Virus record (IMG/VR): IMGVR_UViG_3300044825_002969
Span: 1-32,684 of that record
DNA from: a virus
Direction: 5' to 3' (one strand)
DNA length: 32,684 bases
The position numbers and the translations under genes were made by a program. The notes beneath the pieces are model-generated. The model made no database searches. It worked only from the letters and a program-made list of their open reading frames with translations, and was not told the origin of the DNA. Numbering within the stretch: the first letter of the stretch is position 1; each line of letters opens with the position of its first letter. Shown here in pieces: positions 11,841 through 18,405 of this stretch.

Positions 11841-13021
11841 GCCGCCCTCACTGCGATCTTCGGTGCCGAGACATGCCAGTTCATCGACGGGCACGTCGAA
11901 GGGATTGACCCTGTCGTCACGCCGGTCAGCGTGCGACAGAACGCCGAACCGGCGGTCGCATTGACCATCGTGGTCGTCACTCCGGTAAGGGTGGGGGTGG
12001 CGAACGACGAGGCGTTCCACGAGCTGACCGTCGGGTTCGCCGAGTAGGCGTCACATAGGGCAGCGAGCCAGTAGAGGCCGGCTGTGGCGATCGACTGTGA
12101 GATCGTGATGGCGAGCAGTCCTGCGGTTGCGCCCATGTCGACCGTTCCGGCGTCAAGTAGTCGTGCCTGCCCGTCGGGTAGCCCATCTGTGCCCGACGGG
12201 TAGATGCCGAGCCGCCATGTTGTCCCCGACCCCGCAGATGTCGTGTAGACACCGATACGGTCGATGGTTCCGGCATGGAGATAGACCGGTAGCAGCGTCA
12301 ACCTGCCAGCGAGCGCCAGCGAACCACCAATCACGGCCGACGGTAGCGGCGCGTCGGCCGAGTACCACTCGCCCGTGATCCTCGGCACGACATACTTGAG
12401 CGGCACCCCGAGGTCGGTCTTGACCTGTGCGACGGTCCGGTGTGTCCACGCCCCCGACTTGCGCTGGAGGAAGTCGTCGTTGCTGCCGCCCGGATCGGCG
12501 ATGCCCGCGGCGGGGATGACCAGGTCGTCGAGCTTCTGGGCGACTTCCTGCACCGTGTCGTCGCTGGTGGTGAGGTTGCCGTTGAACCCCGACGCATCGA
12601 CCGTCACCTGGGTGCCGGTGTGGGTGTGCGACGCAGCAGCAAAGTCGCCAGTCGCCGCCGTCGCCGCGGTACCAAGTCCGAGGTTGGTGCGGGCGGTCGC
12701 CTGGTTCGACACACCCGACAGGTCATCAACCAGTCCTGCCGCGGTACCTGCGGCGTCGAAGTCCCCGGTCGCAGCGACCGCCGCCGTACCCAAACCAAGG
12801 TTGGTTCGTGCCGTCGCTGCCGACGCAAGGTCTGACAGGTTCGATGCCTTCTTCGCGTACTGGGTGTGGTCGTCGTCGGACAGCCCGGTGAGCGCACCGT
12901 GATCCGACACACCACCACCGCCGGCGTTGGGGTCGGCGATGACCACCTGGAACACGGCGCCCGGGGTGGTGCTCGACTCCCACAGATCCTCGGCCACCGT
13001 CGTCGTCCACGTGTCGGTCAC
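11837..13021 (-). CDS. Tail fibre protein
   Basis: GTG at 13021 overlaps the upstream stop as GTGA, giving 394 aa. The N-terminal region has the fibre motif HGALTGLSDDDHTQY. Two near-identical repeats follow (each containing ATARTNLGLGTAA and AATGDF), then SHTHTGTQVTVDASGFNGNL, as found in trimeric phage fibres. The C-terminal half (from about residue 210) is beta-rich without enzyme motifs (TWRLGIYPSGTDGLPDG) and is the likely receptor-facing part. The repeats could vary in number by recombination. Confidence 0.8.
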   Translation of the reverse strand: MTDTWTTTVAEDLWESSTTPGAVFQVVIADPNAGGGGVSDHGALTGLSDDDHTQYAKKASNLSDLASAATARTNLGLGTAAVAATGDFDAAGTAAGLVDDLSGVSNQATARTNLGLGTAATAATGDFAAASHTHTGTQVTVDASGFNGNLTTSDDTVQEVAQKLDDLVIPAAGIADPGGSNDDFLQRKSGAWTHRTVAQVKTDLGVPLKYVVPRITGEWYSADAPLPSAVIGGSLALAGRLTLLPVYLHAGTIDRIGVYTTSAGSGTTWRLGIYPSGTDGLPDGQARLLDAGTVDMGATAGLLAITISQSIATAGLYWLAALCDAYSANPTVSSWNASSFATPTLTGVTTTMVNATAGSAFCRTLTGVTTGSIPSTCPSMNWHVSAPKIAVRAA

Positions 13022-13410
13022 GGCGCCACCTCCACAGCGACCCGGGCCCGCACCGTCCACTTGTGCCGCATGATCACCTTGAGCAGCCCGTTGACCTCAC
13101 ACTGCGCCTCGATCCAGTAGTCGCCCGGCTCGATCGTCGCGGTCACCGCCTTCGGGATCGACCACTTGAGCACCGGGGTCGCCGCCTCGAGGTCGGTGCC
13201 GGTCGTCGAGATGTTCGCCGTCACGCCCTCCGCCGTCACCGACGTGGCCACCAGCACGGCGTCCTCGGTGCGGCCGTCGCGCAGCTGGATGAGCAGCGAC
13301 GCGTTGTCGTACGTCGACGAGCCCGTCGTGCGGGTCCACTCGCGCTCCCAGTCCTCGCCGCGCGTGTCGGACCACTCGGCGGCCTCGGCCTGGGCCGCGG
13401 TGAGCGCCAT
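13018..13410 (-). CDS. Putative baseplate or fibre-attachment protein, 130 aa
   Basis: The start at 13410 shares a base with the holin stop (TGATG). After a helical N terminus (ALTAAQAEAAEWSDTRGEDW) the protein is one beta-sandwich-like unit: SLLIQLRDGRTEDAVLVAT, then TAEGVTANIST, then KAVTATIEPGDYWIEAQ and RHKWTVRARVAVEV. The pattern resembles the small Ig-like or BppU-type adaptors that precede fibre genes in many phages. It probably links the fibre to the tail tip. Confidence 0.6.
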   Translation of the reverse strand: MALTAAQAEAAEWSDTRGEDWEREWTRTTGSSTYDNASLLIQLRDGRTEDAVLVATSVTAEGVTANISTTGTDLEAATPVLKWSIPKAVTATIEPGDYWIEAQCEVNGLLKVIMRHKWTVRARVAVEVAP

Positions 13411-13694
13411 CAGCCGACGCCCTTGTGCTGGTCGTAGGCGTTCTGCGCCGCCGAGACGAGGAACACGAGCGCGCCGGTCCCACCGACGAGCAGCGCTGCG
13501 GCACGTCCCGGGATGTCGACGCCCGCCTGGGTGAGCACCGCGAGCGCGCCGGGCACGGCGAGCAGCACGGCGACGATCACCTGCACGGCGGTCCGCCAGG
13601 TGCGCCGCTTCGGGCCCGGACCGGCCGGCATGACCTCGACGGTGACCGGCTCGCCGATCACCGGTCCGGTGTAGGGGGGTGGGGTGTCGGACAT
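13410..13694 (-). CDS. Two-helix holin
   Basis: ATG at 13694 follows AAGGAG with good spacing. The 94-aa protein has a Pro-rich cytoplasmic N terminus and a basic stretch (PKRRTWR). Two transmembrane helices follow (about 35-56, AVQVIVAVLLAVPGALAV, and 64-84, RAAALLVGGTGALVFLVSA), then a short polar end. Two helices within about 95 aa, next to an endolysin, is the class II holin layout common in actinophages. It would form the pore that releases the endolysin at the end of the lytic cycle. Confidence 0.75.
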   Translation of the reverse strand: MSDTPPPYTGPVIGEPVTVEVMPAGPGPKRRTWRTAVQVIVAVLLAVPGALAVLTQAGVDIPGRAAALLVGGTGALVFLVSAAQNAYDQHKGVG

Positions 13695-13705
13695 CGGAGT
13701 CTCCT

Positions 13706-14623
13706 TCAGGCGGCGGTCTTGTAGATGCGGAAGTCGGCGATCGACAGGTCGCCGTCGGCGATCTGCACGTTGATGCGCGGGTCCATCGGCAGGCGGGTGT
13801 TGCCGGCGGCGTCGATCTCGGTCATGGTCCGGTCGGTGTAGATGCCGCCGTACTCCTCGAGCGCGTTGACGATCGCGACGGTCTCGATGTTCGGGGCCTT
13901 CGCCCGCAGCCGCTGCGCCGTCTCGGGTCGCAGGCCGAGTCGGTCGCCGTACTCGATCGGCAGCGACGGGTGCAGCCCGTCGGAGAAGCGGGCCGGCCAG
14001 TGCCAGCGCGGCGACGCGGGGCCGGTGATCGCCAGGGCGCGCGGGATGTGCCCGGCGAGCATCTCCTCGGGCCGGGGCATGAGTGCGAGCATCGGGATCT
14101 TGGAGGCCGTGGCGGCGTCCGACTCGGCGAACGGGCGGCCGGTGTCGGAGCGGGTGACCTTGCGGGCCTGCCAGCCGCGCCAGCCGACACCGAGCGCCGC
14201 GGCTTCCCACAGCACCGGGTTCGGGCCCGACAGGTCCACGCCGAGCCACTGGGAGTCGCCGAGGAACCCGGTGGGGTCACCGAACCTGGCGACCACCGGG
14301 GGCAGCGGGGTGCGCCAGCCGAGCCCGCCGAACAGCGACACGGGCCACACCTGGGTTGCACGCACCCCGTCGACGAGCTGGTACGGGGTGCCGGACCGCA
14401 CGTTGTCGTAGAAGCTGGTGCGGCACCGGATCCGGAACCCGAGTTCGAGCAGCATCCGGGAGCGCACCGTGTCGACCTCGAGGTCGCCGATCGGTCGATG
14501 CCACGGCATGTCCGGCCAGAACACGCGGCCGCCGAGGTCGGGGCACGGGAGCGCGGGCACGTTCTTCCAGCCGCCGGAGCGGATCGCCTTCGCCCGGTAG
14601 GCCTGGTCGAACGTGACCGGCAT
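13706..14623 (-). CDS. Unknown 305-aa protein between endolysin and holin
   Basis: The ATG at 14623 lies three bases past the endolysin stop. There is no signal peptide or membrane helix. From residue 200 on, the segment from the ALAITGPASPRWHWPARFSDG region through GDRLGLRPETAQRLRAKAP to VNALEEYGGIYTD recalls, from memory, a domain in secreted actinobacterial surface proteins. In those, LRL, AxxIxxALxxYGxYxxD and an earlier DG element are conserved. If correct, the protein acts at the cell envelope, perhaps as a second lytic enzyme or a receptor-binding part. No catalytic residues can be named. Confidence 0.5.
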   Translation of the reverse strand: MPVTFDQAYRAKAIRSGGWKNVPALPCPDLGGRVFWPDMPWHRPIGDLEVDTVRSRMLLELGFRIRCRTSFYDNVRSGTPYQLVDGVRATQVWPVSLFGGLGWRTPLPPVVARFGDPTGFLGDSQWLGVDLSGPNPVLWEAAALGVGWRGWQARKVTRSDTGRPFAESDAATASKIPMLALMPRPEEMLAGHIPRALAITGPASPRWHWPARFSDGLHPSLPIEYGDRLGLRPETAQRLRAKAPNIETVAIVNALEEYGGIYTDRTMTEIDAAGNTRLPMDPRINVQIADGDLSIADFRIYKTAA

Positions 14624-14626
14624 CGC

Positions 14627-15361
14627 TTAGGCCTTGGCGTCGACGGTGATGTCGAACCGGAGCTGCGACGCGATCGGGCTGCCCGAGAGGTCCTCGAACG
14701 GGACACCGAGGTCCTCTCGGAGCACCTTGATCTTGGCCTTGTTGGCCTCGTTCGTGGGCCGGTCGTTGACCCGCACCCGGAACGGCGTGCCCTCGTAGTA
14801 GAGCCACCACGTCTTGTCGTGGTGGTAGACGAGCTTCATCGGGTCCTCCTCGATGGGGGGTGGTGGGACGGTGACGGGCACCTCTGCGGGCCCGTGGCCG
14901 AGGTGTGACGCTGCGAGCATCGCTGTGATCTGCCGGGCGTCGGATGGCCAGCCGCGGAACTCGAAGTGCATGCCGTCGGGCCGGCGCCATGCGCCGCCGT
15001 GGTCGAACCCGTACGCGTTGAACAGGTCGATGATCCACTGGGGCGGGTTGCGGTGGACGCCCATCGGGTACTCCTGGGCGTCGATGTCGATCGCGAGGCC
15101 CCAGCTGTGGTTCGACGCGACGTTCCGACCGCGGATCGGCCGGTTGCTGTAGCCCCACTCGTCGTCGACGTCGTCCGGTCCGTGGTCGAACCAGTAGCCG
15201 CGCCGCTCGACCTCGTTGACGACGAACCGGACGATCGGGGCAATCAGCTCGTGGACCTGCCACTTGGCCCCGGAGCGGGTGGCGCGCACCCACTCCATCT
15301 CTGAGGAGCGGTCGACGGGCCAGCCCTGGCCCCAGCCGCGCAGGTTCGCCGGCGCGGTCAC
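14627..15361 (-). CDS. M15-family peptidase endolysin
   Basis: The 244-aa protein carries the M15 (VanY/L-Ala-D-Glu peptidase) motifs. SNHSWGLAIDID fits SxHxxGxAxD with zinc ligands His85 and Asp92. DGMHFEFRG supplies the catalytic Asp129 region and the third ligand His132. It should cut peptide cross-links in peptidoglycan. A Pro-rich linker (VPVTVPPPPIEED) at about 161-173 leads to a 70-residue C-terminal domain (MKLVYHHDKTWWLYYEG and following) that may bind the cell wall. GTG at 15361 overlaps the preceding stop as GTGA. With no signal peptide, export relies on the holin two genes downstream. Confidence 0.88.
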   Translation of the reverse strand: MTAPANLRGWGQGWPVDRSSEMEWVRATRSGAKWQVHELIAPIVRFVVNEVERRGYWFDHGPDDVDDEWGYSNRPIRGRNVASNHSWGLAIDIDAQEYPMGVHRNPPQWIIDLFNAYGFDHGGAWRRPDGMHFEFRGWPSDARQITAMLAASHLGHGPAEVPVTVPPPPIEEDPMKLVYHHDKTWWLYYEGTPFRVRVNDRPTNEANKAKIKVLREDLGVPFEDLSGSPIASQLRFDITVDAKA

Positions 15362-15726
15362 GCCTGACGTCCGATCTCTTCGCGGAACATGGCGAGGACC
15401 TCCTTGCCGACCGAGCGGCCGACCTCGCGTCCGATCGACTCGCCGAGCGTCGACGTGACCGCGCTGATGTGGCCGCGCATCTCGGCGATCTCTCGTTCGC
15501 AGTCGTGCTTGTCGGTGAGCCGGGCTCTGTGCTCGACCTCGAGGCGGCCTCGGAGGTCGGCGTTGTCGGCCCGCAGCTCGGCGTTGATCGTCGTCAGAAT
15601 CTCGACCGACGCCTTCGCTGAGCTCGACCGGGCGATCGCGAACGCGGCGCCGCCGGCGGAGGCGAGCCCGACGATCGTCACCAGGAGGCCGAGCCAGGCC
15701 GGCACGTCGATGGTCATGGCGATCAC
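15358..15726 (-). CDS. Membrane-anchored coiled-coil lysis protein (DUF2746-like)
   Basis: One N-terminal transmembrane helix (AWLGLLVTIVGLASAGGAAF) is followed by about 80 residues of predicted coiled coil (INAELRADNADLRGRLEVEH, then DCEREIAEMRGHISAV). This matches the second membrane protein often found in actinophage lysis cassettes (DUF2746-type), thought to assist the holin or act like a spanin. The start is either GTG at 15726, coupled as GTGA to a 23-codon frame, or ATG at 15717. It directly precedes the endolysin. Confidence 0.65.
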   Translation of the reverse strand: MIAMTIDVPAWLGLLVTIVGLASAGGAAFAIARSSSAKASVEILTTINAELRADNADLRGRLEVEHRARLTDKHDCEREIAEMRGHISAVTSTLGESIGREVGRSVGKEVLAMFREEIGRQA

Positions 15727-15794
15727 GTTGTGGTGCCTCCCAGGCGCACGGTGATGGTGGTGAGAGCGGTGTTGTGGGCGTGCGGTGTGGTCAC
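15723..15794 (-). CDS. Possible 23-codon reading frame between tail and lysis genes
   Basis: A GTG at 15794 overlaps the tail-gene stop as GTGA. The frame ends in TGA at 15723-15725, itself overlapping a GTG start of the next gene. It encodes a Thr-rich peptide starting VTTPHAHNTALT. There is no ribosome site. Coupling on both sides suggests ribosomes pass through it, which may be its only role. Confidence 0.35.
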   Translation of the reverse strand: MTTPHAHNTALTTITVRLGGTTT

Positions 15795-17917
15795 GTCGCC
15801 GCCATGCAGAGCGCGGTCGCTGAGAGGCCCTGAGCGCCACCGGCGGCGGTGGTCTCGACGTTGAGCCAGTCGGTGACGGTGACGAGCACCGGGGTGAGGA
15901 TCTGCCGGTAGAAGTTCTCGCCCGTGGCCAGGGTGCAGGTTCCGATCGATGAGCCGTTGACCTCCGCCCGCACGGTGGTGGCTCCGGAGGCGCCGGCGAC
16001 GTCGGCCTCGAGGTCGAACGCGATGACGAGGAGCGGTTCGTCGGGCCGTTCGGGGGTGCCGCGGTCGCCGACGATCGTGACGCCGGATCCGCCGGTGGAG
16101 AACCGGAGCTTCACCGGGGTGAGGTTCTCGACCTCGAGGACGAACGCGTCGCTGGTCTCGGCGGTCTCGGAGCGGCCGTCGAGGGTGCCGGACACCTTGC
16201 GGAACCAGCGGTCGTTGCGGGCGGAGGTGTCGTCGCGAGGGACGCCGAACCCGGAGGTGACGAACCCGTTGCCGTCCTTGTCGGTGTCGACAGCTCGCGA
16301 CACGCACCGCCAGGTGCCGGAGGTGCCGTCGCGGTTCGGGAGCGTGACCCGGTCGCGCACCCGGTACTGGGTGGCCTCGGTCATGGCGTGGCGGACGTCT
16401 TCGATCGACTCGCCGGCGGTCGACAGGTTGACCATCTGGCGGGCGGTGTTCCAGAACGTCTGGATGCCGTCGGTGGTGTCGGGGATCGACAGGTACCCCT
16501 CGAGTGGGTAGTCGTCCGCGCTGGTGGCCAGCTCGAGGTAGCCGCCCGCCCAGCGGGTCAGCATGACGGTGACCTCGGGCGTGGTCGAGTGGTGGGTCAG
16601 CTCGAGGACGTTCTCTCTGGGCACGAGCTCGACCCCGGAGTCCTCGCCGCCACCGACAGCGGTCCCGCCGCCTTCGAGGTCGAGACCGAGGATGTTCCAC
16701 AGCTGGAGCTCGCGGCCGTAGGTGCTGGCGAAGTCGACGGCGAACTCGGTGTAGTTCTCGGCCAGGGACCGGTAGGCGTCGATCACCTTCGATCCGACGC
16801 GGGTGGAGAACTCGGCGATCGTGGGGAGCGGGTCGCCGGCGGTGTCGTCGTTGCCGGTGAACCCGAAGGTCCAGTTCGACAGCAGGAAGGCGTCGCGGTC
16901 CTGGGGCTCCTCGATGAGGGATCGGGCGATGCCGGCGACGTTGTACCCGGGGCGGGGTTGCCCGAAGTCGACGCACTTCCAGCCGTTCGCTGCCGACGTG
17001 TAGGTGACGGGGTCCTCGACGAGGCCCTGGCCGTAGTCGAGGTGGGGGAACGCGACGAACGCGAAGCCGGTGATCTCGCCGGAGTCGCCGGCGCCCTGGT
17101 GGGAGAGGCGGGCGACGATGCGGTGGGTGCCCTCGTTGGCGGCGAGCGTGATCTTCTTCGGCTTGAGGGCGTCCTTGGCGTCGATCGTGAGGATCGGGAC
17201 GCCGTCGCACCAGATCGTCGCGGAGGTGAGCGGACCCGTGGCGAAGAACAGGTCCCACGAGACGTAGGGGGCCTCGGCGTCCCAGGTGCCGGTGCAGTAC
17301 CAGTCGCCGTTGGGGTGCGCCCCGCCGGAGATCGCTCGGGGTGCGATCCACTGGGTGAATGGGTAGGGCCACGGCGACGGTGCGCCGATGTACCCGTTCG
17401 GTGGCCACTCGGGCGGGGTCTGGCCGGTCGCTTCGATGTCGACCGCGGTCGTCCACGAGCTGTAGGACGGGAGCGTGGCGTAGTTCCAGTAGCGGGTGTC
17501 GGCGAACGGCTTCGACGCGAGCCGGAGACCGTCGAGGTAGCCGCCTGACCACGCGCTGATCGGGGTGGGCCCGTAGACGATCGCCCGGTCGAGCTCGGCG
17601 AGCGTCGACCGGCCGGAGTAGGTCGTGATCTGGGCGGCTTCTTCGCCGCCGGCGACGGTGACCTGCACGATGTCCTCGATGACGCCGACGAACGCGGCGA
17701 CGCCGAACTCCTTGAACAGGACCGTGGTGCCGTGGGCGAGGAGGATCCGCTGCTCGTCGGTGTTCTGCATCGTGAAGGAGAACGAGCCCAGGTCGTTGTG
17801 GGTCTCCTCGTACTTGATGCCTCGGGCGGCAGTGAGCCGGGTGGTGCCGACGTACGCGGTGACCTCGGGCAGCTGCGCGGCGACCGGGGTGGGCTTCGGT
17901 GTGACGGTCGCCGGCAT
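15791..17917 (-). CDS. Large minor tail protein, 708 aa
   Basis: ATG at 17917 shares a base with the preceding stop. The N-terminal part (LPEVTAYVGTTRLTAARGIK, then SFSFTMQNTDEQRILLAHG and AAFVGVIEDIVQVTV) reads like the first domains of siphophage tail-tip proteins of the gp27/baseplate-hub type. Around residues 170-300 a beta-sandwich, lectin- or PA14-like unit appears to be inserted (NGDWYCTGTW, SWDLFFATGPLTSATIWCDG, KKITLAANEGTHRIVARLSH). The rest is beta-rich, with a further possible Ig-like end (LRFSTGGSGVTIVGDRG). It is probably part of the tail tip and may contact surface sugars. Confidence 0.7.
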   Translation of the reverse strand: MPATVTPKPTPVAAQLPEVTAYVGTTRLTAARGIKYEETHNDLGSFSFTMQNTDEQRILLAHGTTVLFKEFGVAAFVGVIEDIVQVTVAGGEEAAQITTYSGRSTLAELDRAIVYGPTPISAWSGGYLDGLRLASKPFADTRYWNYATLPSYSSWTTAVDIEATGQTPPEWPPNGYIGAPSPWPYPFTQWIAPRAISGGAHPNGDWYCTGTWDAEAPYVSWDLFFATGPLTSATIWCDGVPILTIDAKDALKPKKITLAANEGTHRIVARLSHQGAGDSGEITGFAFVAFPHLDYGQGLVEDPVTYTSAANGWKCVDFGQPRPGYNVAGIARSLIEEPQDRDAFLLSNWTFGFTGNDDTAGDPLPTIAEFSTRVGSKVIDAYRSLAENYTEFAVDFASTYGRELQLWNILGLDLEGGGTAVGGGEDSGVELVPRENVLELTHHSTTPEVTVMLTRWAGGYLELATSADDYPLEGYLSIPDTTDGIQTFWNTARQMVNLSTAGESIEDVRHAMTEATQYRVRDRVTLPNRDGTSGTWRCVSRAVDTDKDGNGFVTSGFGVPRDDTSARNDRWFRKVSGTLDGRSETAETSDAFVLEVENLTPVKLRFSTGGSGVTIVGDRGTPERPDEPLLVIAFDLEADVAGASGATTVRAEVNGSSIGTCTLATGENFYRQILTPVLVTVTDWLNVETTAAGGAQGLSATALCMAAT

Positions 17918-18405
17918 CAGAGGAACGCCCCGGCGGGGATCCGGATGACCAGCTGGCCCTCCCAGAGACGCCAGTCCTGGCGGGCGCCAGGGACGAGCCA
18001 GCAGTGGATGTCCGCTGTGCGGACCGAGCCTTCGCCGGGCACCTGGAGCGTCGCCGCCCTCGTGCGGTTGCCGGTGAGGGTGCGGCCGGTCAGCACGTTG
18101 GTGCGCAGGTAGTTCATGTTCGACGCGAGCCCGATCTGCTCGGCCCGGTAGATGCCAGAGGCCGCGTACGCAGCGCCGGTGTGGTCGACGTCGCCGACCA
18201 TCTGGAAGTCGAGCGACCACTGCGCCGACGTGTTGCGCATCGGGACGGGGTCCTCGCCGTCCTTGCCCGGGATCGTCACGTACTCGCCCCGGAGCGCCGA
18301 GTCGAACTGGAGCAGCGACACGTTGCGGATCCGCCACGCCGCCGTGTGCATCGACACGCTGTTGATCTTCAGCTCACCGGCACCGAGCGCGACCTCGAAC
18401 CCCAT
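17917..18405 (-). CDS. Distal tail protein (Dit-like), 162 aa
   Basis: The gene directly follows the tape measure, where siphophages encode the distal tail hub, with a TGATG coupled start at 18405. The protein is beta-rich (VALGAGELKINSVSMHTA, YVTIPGKDGEDPVPM, SAQWSLDFQMVGDVDHTG) and ends with a strand-rich half (ATLQVPGEGSVRTADIHC). This is consistent with Dit-type beta-sandwich proteins, although shorter than most. The assignment depends mainly on position. Confidence 0.65.
   Translation of the reverse strand: MGFEVALGAGELKINSVSMHTAAWRIRNVSLLQFDSALRGEYVTIPGKDGEDPVPMRNTSAQWSLDFQMVGDVDHTGAAYAASGIYRAEQIGLASNMNYLRTNVLTGRTLTGNRTRAATLQVPGEGSVRTADIHCWLVPGARQDWRLWEGQLVIRIPAGAFL

Noticed and set aside
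12604-12835. CRISPR-like or short tandem array in the fibre region
   Set aside because: The repetition is the two protein-level fibre repeats; there are no spacers or regular short repeats.
16388-17548. 386-codon open frame on the plus strand
   Set aside because: It is antisense to the large tail protein; the sense frame is coupled to its neighbours and this one is not.
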